38,742 nt of DNA from an uncultured Clostridia bacterium (GCA_946491735.1 CAMLYK010000005.1:1-38742), one strand, 5' to 3'. Numbered from the stretch's first letter, positions 1 to 9,494 are shown. A program made the numbers and translations. The notes: generated from the letters alone by a model not told the origin.

Positions 1-12
1 ATTCTAAAGAAG

Positions 13-43
13 AGAGGTAGGGGACAACCCCTCCTCTTTTTCT
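13..43 (+). terminator. Intrinsic terminator of an upstream transcription unit (gene outside window)
   Basis: AGAGG-T-AGGGG / acaa / CCCCTCCTCT stem followed by a T-rich tract. Confidence 0.8.
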
Positions 44-69
44 CTTTTAAAAAAAATTTTAAAAAATAG

Positions 70-98
70 TTGACAATTATAAAATATTAGACTATAAT
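70..98 (+). promoter_or_regulatory. Sigma-A type promoter for rplJL
   Basis: TTGACA (70-75), 17-nt spacer, TATAAT (93-98). Confidence 0.85.
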
Positions 99-117
99 AG
101 CATCAGTTAAATAAAAT

Positions 118-235
118 TCTAAGCCAAAGACCACAAGTGCATTAGCGTAAAACCATAGGTTGCTTGTGTAGGAAGAGAAAAAGAATGTCGATTATAGTGT
201 TCCTTTTGTCTTGGCAAAAGGAATTTTTATTTAAA
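118..235 (+). ncRNA. Ribosomal protein L10 leader (L10/L12 autoregulatory leader) with attenuator hairpin
   Basis: Conserved-looking 'gccaaagacca..aagtgc...gcttgtgtaggaagag' segment immediately upstream of rplJ, followed by terminator hairpin TTCCTTTTG(200-208)/CAAAAGGAA(215-223)+TTTTTATTT. Confidence 0.8.
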
Positions 236-254
236 GGCATAAAGGAGGATTAAA

Positions 255-743
255 GTGTCAGCAAATCAAGAAGCTAAAAAAGTTGCGGTAGAAGAGATCA
301 AAAAGTTGATTGAAAATTCGAAATCCATAGTTTTGGTTGACTATCGCGGTATCACAGTTAGTCAAGACACTGCTCTTAGAAAAGATTTACGCAATAACAA
401 TGTTACTTACAAAGTTATTAAAAACACTCTTTTCAAAAAAGCTTGTGATCAACTAGGCATCACTGGTTTTGACGAAGCGTTGAATGGTACAACTGCATTT
501 GCGTTTGGCTTAGATGACGAAACTGTTGCTCCTAGAATGATTAAAAATGCTATGAAAGATTATACTACACTTTCTATCAAAGCAGGTTACTATAACGGTA
601 AAGCTATTGATGAAAATGAAGTGAAAGTTCTTGCAAGCATTCCTTCAAAAGAACAACTTGTTGCACAATTATTATACGTCCTCAATGCACCAGTTGCTGG
701 TCTTGCTCGTGCATTTAAAGCAATCGCAGAAAAAAAAGACTAA
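255..743 (+). CDS. rplJ: 50S ribosomal protein L10
   Basis: L10 protein sequence (KNTLFKKA, KAGYYNGK); GTG start after aaaggagg. Confidence 0.95.
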   Translation: MSANQEAKKVAVEEIKKLIENSKSIVLVDYRGITVSQDTALRKDLRNNNVTYKVIKNTLFKKACDQLGITGFDEALNGTTAFAFGLDDETVAPRMIKNAMKDYTTLSIKAGYYNGKAIDENEVKVLASIPSKEQLVAQLLYVLNAPVAGLARAFKAIAEKKD

Positions 744-763
744 TAGAATAAAGGAGAAAAATT

Positions 764-1135
764 ATGACAACACAAGAAATCGTTGAAGAAATCAAAAAGA
801 AAACCGCCGTTGAACTTAACGAGTTGGTTAAAGCATTAGAAGAAGAATTTGGTGTTAGTGCCGCTGCTGCCGTTGTTGCAGGTCCAGCTGTTGCTGGTGA
901 AGCTGCTGCTCCAGCAGAAGAAAAGACAGAATTCACTGTCGTTATCAAAGAAGTGGGAGCTAATAAGATAGCTGTTATCAAAGCTGTGCGTGAAGCTACT
1001 GGTTTGGGCTTGATGGAAGCTAAAAACTTGGTAGAAAGTGCACCTGCTACTGTTAAGGAAAATGTTCCTACAGAAGAAGCAAAAGCTTTGGAAGCAGCAT
1101 TGAAAGAAGCTGGTGCTACTGTTGAACTAAAATAA
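764..1135 (+). CDS. rplL: 50S ribosomal protein L7/L12
   Basis: Ala-rich hinge plus C-terminal [36 protein letters not shown]. Confidence 0.98.
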   Translation: MTTQEIVEEIKKKTAVELNELVKALEEEFGVSAAAAVVAGPAVAGEAAAPAEEKTEFTVVIKEVGANKIAVIKAVREATGLGLMEAKNLVESAPATVKENVPTEEAKALEAALKEAGATVELK

Positions 1136-1149
1136 TTCTTTATGCTAAA

Positions 1150-1179
1150 AAAAACAGCCGATAATACGGGCTGTTTTTT
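1150..1179 (+). terminator. Intrinsic terminator after rplL
   Basis: ACAGCCg/ataata/cGGGCTGT hairpin with A-run before and T-run after. Confidence 0.85.
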
Positions 1180-1207
1180 ATTGTAAAAATTTTTAATATT
1201 TAAAAAT

Positions 1208-1236
1208 TTGACACAATAAATTAAAACGTGTATTAT
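1208..1236 (+). promoter_or_regulatory. Promoter for comF
   Basis: TTGACA - 17 nt - TATTAT. Confidence 0.7.
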
Positions 1237-1279
1237 ATAATTAATTTATAATAAAAAATATTTTCCTAAAAAACGAAAG

Positions 1280-2026
1280 ATGAATAAATTGAAATTGACA
1301 AAAATAAAAGATTATCTATTAGATTTGCTTTATCCAAGACATATAAAGTGTATTTTTTGTGGATCTGAATTGAATAGTAATTCATACAATGACACATGTG
1401 AAGTGTGTATGAAAACGCTTCCATTTATAACCAATTCTTGTATAAGATGTGGCGCTCCAACAAATGTTGACAATACGGGAGTGTGTCTAAACTGTAAGGC
1501 AAATAATTTTGATTTTAAACAAGCACGCAGTGTATTCGCATATAAGGATGATGTGATTTCTGTAATTCATAAATTCAAATATAGCAAAATGAAGTTTTTA
1601 TCTGAACCTTTGGGAAAATATTTATGTGAGTTGTTTGCAACATGGGAAATCAATCCAGAAATCATAACAAGTATTCCTTTGTATAAATCAAAACTCAAAA
1701 ATAGAGGATACAATCAATCAGAATGCATTGCACGCGTGTTGAGTGAAAATAATAATTTGCCATACTACGACCTATGTGCAAAAGTTGTGGACAACATAAG
1801 TCAAACAGAATTGGATCTAAAACAAAGAAAAGAAAATGTAAAGAATGTTTTTCAATTTAATAAAGAATACAAAAACTTGATTAAGGATAAAATTATTTTA
1901 ATTGTTGATGATGTATATACAACAGGATCAACTTGCAACGAAATTAGCAAAATTCTATTATCAAATGGGGCAAGAGAAATTTTTATCATAACCATAGCAC
2001 ATGGTTTGGGTCAACAAAAAATGTAA
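1280..2026 (+). CDS. comF: ComF family protein (zinc ribbon + phosphoribosyltransferase)
   Basis: CxxC pairs (CIFC, CEVC, CIRC, CLNC) and PRPP-binding motif IILIVDDVYTTGST. Confidence 0.9.
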   Translation: MNKLKLTKIKDYLLDLLYPRHIKCIFCGSELNSNSYNDTCEVCMKTLPFITNSCIRCGAPTNVDNTGVCLNCKANNFDFKQARSVFAYKDDVISVIHKFKYSKMKFLSEPLGKYLCELFATWEINPEIITSIPLYKSKLKNRGYNQSECIARVLSENNNLPYYDLCAKVVDNISQTELDLKQRKENVKNVFQFNKEYKNLIKDKIILIVDDVYTTGSTCNEISKILLSNGAREIFIITIAHGLGQQKM

Positions 2027-2131
2027 AAAATAATTTTACAAAATAAAAATTAATTAAAAAAATAATTTATTTATAAAAAAATTTAAAAAAATTATTAAAA
2101 AACTAAATAAAAATAATAAAATTTATAAAAA

Positions 2132-2161
2132 AATCATATAATTGACTAAAATTATATGATT
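2132..2161. terminator. Bidirectional terminator between convergent comF and recD2
   Basis: Perfect 12-bp stem AATCATATAATT/gactaa/AATTATATGATT flanked by A-run (left) and T-run (right). Confidence 0.8.
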
Positions 2162-2220
2162 TTATTTTATTAAATACATTTTTAAAAAATATTTTAATTT
2201 AGATTTTTTATTTTTATAAA

Positions 2221-4434
2221 TTAATTTTGACTAAATTCTTCTATTAGAAAATCTTTTAATAGAGTGTATCGTTTGGCAGTATAGTTGTTGTAAATCATTC
2301 GTGCTAAAATTTGTTTACTACCCACAAGTACTACCGTCTTTTTTGCACGAGTGATTGCGGTGTATAACAAATTTCTTGTGATAATGATTGGGGCACCTGG
2401 TACAAGCGGAATGACCACACAATCAAATTCACTACCTTGACTTTTATGTATAGTGATCGCATATGCCAGACTTATTTGATACAGGTCAGTTTTTGCATAT
2501 TTACAAACTTTGCCATCATCAAATTTTATTGTGACTTCATGTGTTTCGGGTTCGATATGTTTGATATATCCAATGTCGCCATTAAATACACCAGTGCCTT
2601 CTTGTATACTGCCGTTAGGTTCGTATTTCACATACTTTTGTTCGTAGTTGTTTTGCATTTGCATTATCTTGTCTCCGACATGGAACTTTGAAAAGTCTGA
2701 ATTGAGTTCCACTCCCGTGTAATGCGGATTGATGGTCAATTGCAGGCGCTTGTTTAAATTATCAATTCCGCACGGACCTGCTTTCATTGGAGCAAGAACT
2801 TGTATGTCTTCTGGTTTATATCCAAAATAATTTGGTAATCTTGTGCTCACAAGTTCGATTATGGTTTCACTATTGCTTATAAGATCCTTTCCCTGTTCGT
2901 AGAAAAAATCTTTGCTGGTATTATCAATAATTGGCATTTTACCATTGTTAATTAAATGTGCATTTGTAATGATGAGGCTATCGTTGCCTTGTCTGTAAAT
3001 ATTGATCAGTTGGGTGACATGTATACGATTAGATTCTATTAAATCTCGCAATACATTCCCTGCACCTACGCTTGGGAGCTGATCTTTATCTCCAACCATA
3101 ATTATTCTTGTGGTAGATCGCACGGCTTTCAACAAATGATAAAACAATCCGACATCTACCATGCTCATTTCATCAATAATAATGACGTCAGCGTCTAGGG
3201 GATTATTTTCGTTTCTATGAAAGATTCCCTCGTTTTCGGTTGGATTCATTTCGAGTGCTCTATGAATTGTTTTAGCTTCCATTTTTGAACTTTCGCTCAA
3301 TCGTTTTGCTGCTCGACCAGTAGGTGCGCATAATAGAACACGTTTATTTTGTTGTTTGAATAATTCCAATATGCATCGAACGATTGTGGTTTTACCCGTT
3401 CCTGGTCCGCCTGTAATAATAGATACGCCCTGCGTTTGACTTGCAAGGACTGCGTCAGTTTGCTCACCATTGAGTACTATATGGTGCAATCTTTGATAAT
3501 GGTTGATGCTGTCAATAAAATTGGTTTTTTCTTCAAATTGATTGTATGAGAGTTTATACAACTTTCTAGCAATGTATTTTTCTTGGAAATAAAATTTCGT
3601 TAAAACTGAAATGTCTTCGCCATGATAAGTAAAATTTTTAATCATTCCTTCAATTTGTAAATAATCAATGCTTTTTTGAACAATTTCACGTTCATTTTCA
3701 CTAAAATTTAAAATTTCTAGACAATTTTGCACCAAATTTTCACGCGGAAGATATGTGTGACCTTCTCGTTCACTATAGGTTTTCAAGGTGTATACAAGTC
3801 CTGCTTTGATTCGGTTTTCCCCATATAAGTCTATTCCCAATTTAATCGCTATTTTGTCAGCAGTGGTGAATCCTACTCCGTCAATATCTTCTATCAATTG
3901 ATAGGGATTGTTTTTGATGATTTCAATAGTTTTATTTTTATAAACATTATAAATTTTTATTGCCATGTTTGTGCTGATGTAATGTGATTGTAAAAACATT
4001 ATTACATTTTGCATCTCTTTCATGTCATTGTACGCGTTGGATATTTCGATTGCTTTTTGTTTGCTAATTCCTTTGATTTTACTCAATTTCACGGGATTAA
4101 ATTCTAAGATAGTGAGTGTGTCTTCTTTGAATTCATCCACTATCTTTTTTGCAGTTACTGGTCCAATACCATATATCAATCCGCTTGCTAGATATTTTTC
4201 AATAGCGGGCAGGCTGGTTGGTTCAACGATTGTAATATCATCTGCCTTGAATTGTTCTCCGAATTTTTTATTTACTACGAATTCTCCAGTCAGTTCAAGA
4301 GTTTGTCCTTCAAACACTTCAGGGAAATTGCCAACAGCAGTAATTTTTTTCTTATCACACGAAAGATTGACGACTGAATAGCCGTTTTCTTCATTTCTAA
4401 ACACAATATTTTCAACAGTGCCAGTGATTTTCAT
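2221..4434 (-). CDS. recD2: RecD2-like SF1B ATP-dependent DNA helicase (start reassigned to M35 of the ORF)
   Basis: Walker A GGPGTGKTT, Walker B IIIDEMSMVD, TAITRAKK, AITIHKSQGSEF; N-terminal GTVENIVFRNEENGYSVV typical of RecD2. Confidence 0.93.
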   Translation of the reverse strand: MKITGTVENIVFRNEENGYSVVNLSCDKKKITAVGNFPEVFEGQTLELTGEFVVNKKFGEQFKADDITIVEPTSLPAIEKYLASGLIYGIGPVTAKKIVDEFKEDTLTILEFNPVKLSKIKGISKQKAIEISNAYNDMKEMQNVIMFLQSHYISTNMAIKIYNVYKNKTIEIIKNNPYQLIEDIDGVGFTTADKIAIKLGIDLYGENRIKAGLVYTLKTYSEREGHTYLPRENLVQNCLEILNFSENEREIVQKSIDYLQIEGMIKNFTYHGEDISVLTKFYFQEKYIARKLYKLSYNQFEEKTNFIDSINHYQRLHHIVLNGEQTDAVLASQTQGVSIITGGPGTGKTTIVRCILELFKQQNKRVLLCAPTGRAAKRLSESSKMEAKTIHRALEMNPTENEGIFHRNENNPLDADVIIIDEMSMVDVGLFYHLLKAVRSTTRIIMVGDKDQLPSVGAGNVLRDLIESNRIHVTQLINIYRQGNDSLIITNAHLINNGKMPIIDNTSKDFFYEQGKDLISNSETIIELVSTRLPNYFGYKPEDIQVLAPMKAGPCGIDNLNKRLQLTINPHYTGVELNSDFSKFHVGDKIMQMQNNYEQKYVKYEPNGSIQEGTGVFNGDIGYIKHIEPETHEVTIKFDDGKVCKYAKTDLYQISLAYAITIHKSQGSEFDCVVIPLVPGAPIIITRNLLYTAITRAKKTVVLVGSKQILARMIYNNYTAKRYTLLKDFLIEEFSQN

Positions 4435-4603
4435 ATTTTTAATATTATAACAAATTTTAAATTTAATCAATATTTTGACTTGATTATTTTTTGATAAAAT
4501 TACTTTGTGATTATACAACGTATATATTACAGCCAACGAGAATCAAAGGGTATTAAGCTAAAAATTGAATCTTTGACATATATAAAAATAATTTGTTTTC
4601 ATA

Positions 4604-4632
4604 TTGACAAGTTTAGGTTTTGGTGTTAATAT
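4604..4632 (+). promoter_or_regulatory. Promoter of the 4661 gene
   Basis: TTGACA (4604-4609) - 17 nt - TAATAT (4627-4632). Confidence 0.6.
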
Positions 4633-4660
4633 AATCCATATATTTGATTGGAGGTTTGAT

Positions 4661-5923
4661 ATGGCCAATGAAAAAATACAGCAACCGAAAGAGAATGATC
4701 AAGTTAAAGAAATAAAACAAATAATATTTTTATTATATAAGAAAAAGGAAAGTATTCCATTTAATCAAGTAATAAATATCATATCAGATTTTGAATTAAG
4801 TGATGAAGTAAAAAATGAATTTTTTATGTATATTGGCAAATTAATTAGTAAAAATAAGGTTTCATTTACGAATTTTTTAAAAAATTTGTATAAAACTAAG
4901 CAATTTACCTATTTAAAAAATATGTTAGAAGCTGTTGACAAATTGCCTATATCATTTGATGATAAAAAAGATATCTTTTCTAATCTGAATAATTTTGTTT
5001 CGACAAAAGAAGATAATGTGATAAAAAATAAAGAAGAATCAGCAAAAATCAAAAGGAAAGAAGAAAAAGCAAACACTAACGAAAATCAGACTCAAAATGA
5101 TAAACAACACGATACTGACAAGCCTCATCAAAATGGTATAAATAAAAGCGCTAGTGATGTGAAAAGTTCAACACAAAAAAATAAAACCAACACAAAAAGG
5201 CAAATAGAAAAACAAGAGGCGCAGAAACAAAATGTTGAGGCTGATAATGGACAAAAGATAGATATTGGCAATGAAATTCAGGATCAAACTGTAGAGGAGA
5301 ATAATATGGATAAACTTGTTAAGAAAAGCGGAAACAGACGTATGAAAGAAGAAAAGCCAAAACGCTTAACACAAGAAGAAATTGATAAAGAGATAAATGA
5401 TTTGACACATGTTGGCACAACTTCAGCTAATAGAGCAAATAGAATCAATAATTTATTGTCAAATGTAGACTATCTTTCATATGAAAATATAGAAAAGATA
5501 ATCAAGCCATATGCGTTTACTTCAGATGACTTATATCTATTCGCAGGAAAGATCAATGGATTGCATATCAGTCTTCAAAGGAAAGCAAAGACTGAGGGTG
5601 AAGAAGCCCAAAAGACTTATGAAATAGTTGAGAAAGGTTTAAAGTTAGACAAATTAGATAAAAACAAGGTCAGCAATTTTATCGCTGAAAAGTTGTTAAA
5701 AAAGACAAATAAAGCAGACATCTATACAATATATTCTTTTATCCAAAACGTCAGTCATGTGGATAAGACCACTAAAAATAAATTAATCTCAAAAATTTAT
5801 GAACTTGACAAAGATGCATTAAATAGTATAAAAGAGAGCAATCACGGTTCTATAGATCCAAAAGTTGAACAAGAATTGATAAATTTGAGTAAAAAAGAAG
5901 AAAGTTTAAATAAAGTCGATTAA
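4661..5923 (+). CDS. Hypothetical protein; two helical regions joined by a long charged K/E/N/Q-rich linker
   Basis: ORF with GGAGG Shine-Dalgarno upstream of ATG 4661; no family recognised. Confidence 0.75.
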   Translation: MANEKIQQPKENDQVKEIKQIIFLLYKKKESIPFNQVINIISDFELSDEVKNEFFMYIGKLISKNKVSFTNFLKNLYKTKQFTYLKNMLEAVDKLPISFDDKKDIFSNLNNFVSTKEDNVIKNKEESAKIKRKEEKANTNENQTQNDKQHDTDKPHQNGINKSASDVKSSTQKNKTNTKRQIEKQEAQKQNVEADNGQKIDIGNEIQDQTVEENNMDKLVKKSGNRRMKEEKPKRLTQEEIDKEINDLTHVGTTSANRANRINNLLSNVDYLSYENIEKIIKPYAFTSDDLYLFAGKINGLHISLQRKAKTEGEEAQKTYEIVEKGLKLDKLDKNKVSNFIAEKLLKKTNKADIYTIYSFIQNVSHVDKTTKNKLISKIYELDKDALNSIKESNHGSIDPKVEQELINLSKKEESLNKVD

Positions 5924-5927
5924 TCTA

Positions 5928-5955
5928 AAAGAGAGTTACATGCTCTCTTTTTTAT
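5928..5955 (+). terminator. Intrinsic terminator
   Basis: AAAGAGAG/ttacatg/CTCTCTTT followed by T-run. Confidence 0.85.
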
Positions 5956-6117
5956 TAATAATGTAAAAAATCATATGAATATTGTGATTTAAATAAATTA
6001 AAATAAAACAGATTTAATATCTTTCGAATAAAAATTTTAAAAAGTTTGCAAAATAAAGCCTTTTTTTATAAAAAAAGACGAGATTGACTCACTTTTATTG
6101 AAAAATTAAAATGGGTA

Positions 6118-6145
6118 TTGACAAATTTCAGTTTTAGGTTATAAT
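6118..6145 (+). promoter_or_regulatory. Promoter of the 6178 gene
   Basis: TTGACA (6118-6123) - 16 nt - TATAAT (6140-6145). Confidence 0.75.
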
Positions 6146-6177
6146 AACAATATCAAATTTATTGTGGGGAAGGAATT

Positions 6178-9100
6178 ATGAAAAAGTTTTTAGTTTTTCT
6201 AGTAGCAATAGTTGTTGTAGTATGTATTGGTCTTACTACATATTATTTTTTGCGTAACGACGAGGCTATTGATTTTAAAACAAAACAGATATATTGCAAT
6301 GTTGGTGACGTTATCACACTCGATGACCTTGGTTATACGGTATTTAAGGAACATAGAAATACCACTTATGATTTCAACGCAGGTGGAGATGAAGTTACCG
6401 AATATATCTATTACAATGCTGACAATGGATATTATATCGCAAATAAGGGCGGAATTGTCAATCTTGTGATTACTACATCTAATAGTAATTATCCTGAATT
6501 TACAATCAATGTTCACATAGGTGACGGTAGTGAGGAAAATCCTTATTTCATAGATAGTCAAGCAGATTTGCAAAAAATAGGGGACACTTATTCTCTCAGC
6601 TCAAATTATGTTTTGAGAGCAAATATTACCTTAACTAATGAATTTATTCCTATTGGATATGTTTTAAATGCTGAAACTGATATAGAAGTTGATAGTGGAT
6701 TTTCAGGCACATTTGATGGCGATGGATACACTATTAGTGGTTTGAACATAATAAATACTAATAATTATACTAATGCAGGATTGTTTACACAATTAAATTC
6801 AGGAGCAAGTGTTACTGATTTGAATTTAAGAGATATAACAATTTCTGGAGAATATCAAACAGCTGGTGCGCTGGCAGGTATGGCAAACAATGCGACAATT
6901 GCTAGAGTTCAAGCAACAAATGTCAATATCTCAAACAATATGTCTAATTCAAAGACTGGTGCATTGATTGGTAGTTTAGCTGGTGCTAATTCTAGTTTGA
7001 CAATTTCAAGTGCACAGGGAAGTCTTTTGATTGGAAATACAGAAGGTTCAACTATTTCAGCTTCTGTAGGTGGTTTGATTGGAGAAGTTGATAAAGCGAC
7101 AGTTCAAGCAACTTATGCAGACACGGAAATTACAGCAAATAACGTGAATGGTGACGTGGGTGGATTTGTTGGTAAATTTATCATAAGCACCAATAACGGA
7201 ACTATTAGAGAATCATACTCAGTTTCAACTAGTGAATATGCTAATTTTGGAGCATTTATTGGAACGATTGAGCAGGACAATACAGATTTTGTATTAGAAA
7301 ATGCTAATCAATTGAGACATTTGATCGGTAACTATGTTTATACTAACGGAAAAGCAAGTGTGAATAGTTATGACGATACATTCTTCACTAGAGGATTTTA
7401 TGTTGAACTTGATGGTCTATACTTTATAGTTGGCTTTGAAAATCTATCTCAAATGATGACAAACAGCGAATATGTATTCTATGCTATTGACGGAGACAAA
7501 ACATTATGGGACACTTCAGCATGGAATATCACTGGAACAAATCTACCAACCTTGAAAATGACCAATGCTACTTTGAGCTCAATTTCAAATGCATATTTCA
7601 TGGTAGATGTTGAAGAAGAGACAATTGGATCACCTGAAAACTCACCAGAACAAAATGCTGCTGCGTTCTTGGCTTTGATTGAAAATGATCAAATAGTCAA
7701 TAAGAAATATCGTTTAGGTGGAGATATCAATTTATCTGGAACTTGGACTCCTGTTGAATTGATCAATAGTATAATTGATGGTAACGGATTCAAAATTACA
7801 GGTTTAAATTTGACAACGAATGATAATGGAAATGTTGGATTATTCTCAGTGATTGATAATTCTACAATTACAGATTTGACACTTGAAAACGTAGTAATCA
7901 ATTTATCTAATGATGCAACCAACATTGGAGCATTGGCTGGTCAAGTGATATCAACATCTATAGATAGCGTATCAACTATTGATAATGTGAAAGTGACTTA
8001 TTCTAGTGCGACTGTTCGAGGTACGAACTTTGGTGGCTTGGTGGCAATTTTGGATGATAATTCAATTGTAACCAACAGTTCGGTTGAAAGTTTGATTTTA
8101 TCAAACAATACTTATGTAAACAATGTCGGCGGATTGATCGCAAGAATCGTAGAAGGTAGCTTGAATAATTCTTCTACACTTGGCATTACTATATACGGCA
8201 CACAAAATGTTGGTGGTGCAGTGGCAGAAAATAATGGCACAATTGAAAATATTACTGGTAACGCTGTTGTGAGATATTCTTCAAATAATTCAAATTCATA
8301 TGTTGCAGGTATTGCTGCAATCAACAACAGAGTTGTATCAAATTCATCTTACGATGTAGAAATTGTAATAGATGCAGCTAACAATGGTTTACGAGTTGGT
8401 GGAGTGAGCGCGTTCAACAATGGAAACATAAGTAATATAACTTTGACAGGCAATGGCATTACCATCAATCAATCAGTGACAGCTTCTGAAATCTATGTGG
8501 GCGGAATCGTTGCGGACAATAATGCTGAGATAACAAACGCATACAATTTGATGAATAGCATTGGTTCATATTTTGAAGGCAGGAATTATTACGTAGGTGG
8601 AATTGTGGCTAACAATAATGGTACAATCACACAGTCAATAGCAGGATCAGATATATATGGTAACTATGTTTCAGGTGTGGTCGTAAATATGACTAATGCA
8701 AATGCTAGTGTAAGTCAAGTGTTGGTTGGCGAATTCAACCCTGACACACGCGCTATATCAGAAAATTATATTACTGGTGACAAATTCGTGGCAGGAATTA
8801 GCTATAACTTCACTCATGGAACTATGACAGATATTCAAGCAGTAAGCAATCTAGAGGGTAGAATCAATGATACTAAAACATCTTTGGTAGTTTTGATCTT
8901 CCCTAATACTGCAACATTGAGAAATGCTACTATCAATAGTTCATTGAGCGGCTCTGGAGATTTCTATCGCGAAACATGGAAAGATTATACAACTTCAGGC
9001 ACTGCAGATAATTACAATATTTATGCAAGCACATCTGCTTCAGGTAGAATGGAAAGTGTAGTTATAAATATTGATAGAGCTAGACAAAATGGCATTTCAG

Positions 9101-9357
9101 ATATCATATCAGCTGAAATAAGAGAATCTCAATGGAACAATTCATATGCTCAATCTAACAATAACAACAATGTGAAAGAGGTCAATTCAGATGAATTTTC
9201 AAATTGGACATCATTCACTGGTACACACACATTGACTGCAAGAGTCTGGTATGTATTTGTTCCGATCACTAGAGAATATGTGAGAGAATTGACATTCAAT
9301 TTCGGAATTTGGACACAAGATAATGGTATTAGATTGACATTCTTGGCAAACGTTTAA
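6178..9357 (+). CDS. Large membrane-anchored/exported surface protein with GLUG-like repeats (predicted right-handed beta-helix)
   Basis: N-terminal hydrophobic anchor MKKFLVFLVAIVVVVCIGL; repeated VGG(L/I/F)(I/V)..NNG.I..S motifs; GDGSEENPYFIDSQADLQKIG segment typical of GLUG-associated surface proteins. Confidence 0.8.
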   Translation: MKKFLVFLVAIVVVVCIGLTTYYFLRNDEAIDFKTKQIYCNVGDVITLDDLGYTVFKEHRNTTYDFNAGGDEVTEYIYYNADNGYYIANKGGIVNLVITTSNSNYPEFTINVHIGDGSEENPYFIDSQADLQKIGDTYSLSSNYVLRANITLTNEFIPIGYVLNAETDIEVDSGFSGTFDGDGYTISGLNIINTNNYTNAGLFTQLNSGASVTDLNLRDITISGEYQTAGALAGMANNATIARVQATNVNISNNMSNSKTGALIGSLAGANSSLTISSAQGSLLIGNTEGSTISASVGGLIGEVDKATVQATYADTEITANNVNGDVGGFVGKFIISTNNGTIRESYSVSTSEYANFGAFIGTIEQDNTDFVLENANQLRHLIGNYVYTNGKASVNSYDDTFFTRGFYVELDGLYFIVGFENLSQMMTNSEYVFYAIDGDKTLWDTSAWNITGTNLPTLKMTNATLSSISNAYFMVDVEEETIGSPENSPEQNAAAFLALIENDQIVNKKYRLGGDINLSGTWTPVELINSIIDGNGFKITGLNLTTNDNGNVGLFSVIDNSTITDLTLENVVINLSNDATNIGALAGQVISTSIDSVSTIDNVKVTYSSATVRGTNFGGLVAILDDNSIVTNSSVESLILSNNTYVNNVGGLIARIVEGSLNNSSTLGITIYGTQNVGGAVAENNGTIENITGNAVVRYSSNNSNSYVAGIAAINNRVVSNSSYDVEIVIDAANNGLRVGGVSAFNNGNISNITLTGNGITINQSVTASEIYVGGIVADNNAEITNAYNLMNSIGSYFEGRNYYVGGIVANNNGTITQSIAGSDIYGNYVSGVVVNMTNANASVSQVLVGEFNPDTRAISENYITGDKFVAGISYNFTHGTMTDIQAVSNLEGRINDTKTSLVVLIFPNTATLRNATINSSLSGSGDFYRETWKDYTTSGTADNYNIYASTSASGRMESVVINIDRARQNGISDIISAEIRESQWNNSYAQSNNNNNVKEVNSDEFSNWTSFTGTHTLTARVWYVFVPITREYVRELTFNFGIWTQDNGIRLTFLANV

Positions 9358-9385
9358 AAAAGCGAGCAATTAGCTCGCTTTTTTG
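9356..9385 (+). terminator. Intrinsic terminator
   Basis: AAAAAGCGAGC/aatta/GCTCGCTTTTTT. Confidence 0.9.
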
Positions 9386-9449
9386 TTTCAATATCCTTAA
9401 TTAATTTAAAAATTATTTGTTTAATTTTAGACGATTGTTTATAAAAGCA

Positions 9450-9482
9450 AAAAAAATCTGCATAGTATTGAACTAATGCAGA
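9450..9482 (-). terminator. Intrinsic terminator of spoVG
   Basis: Minus strand TCTGCATTAGT / ACTATGCAGA + TTTTTTTT. Confidence 0.75.
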
Positions 9483-9494
9483 AGTGTACTGAGA

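Noticed and set aside
715-981. 88-aa minus-strand ORF antisense to rplJ/rplL
   Set aside because: Ala/Ser/Thr-rich mirror of the rplL coding strand, no SD, inside a certain gene.
2027-2220. Extremely AT-rich region considered as ncRNA or degenerate gene
   Set aside because: Only a bidirectional terminator is supportable; the rest is low-complexity A/T.
6060-6077. Perfect 18-bp palindrome CTTTTTTTATAAAAAAAG
   Set aside because: A/T homopolymer pair in very AT-rich DNA; chance likely and no gene positioned to use it as a terminator.
6199-6573. 124-aa minus-strand ORF within the surface protein gene (also 7689-7925, 8112-8327)
   Set aside because: Antisense shadow ORFs without SD, promoter or recognisable domain.
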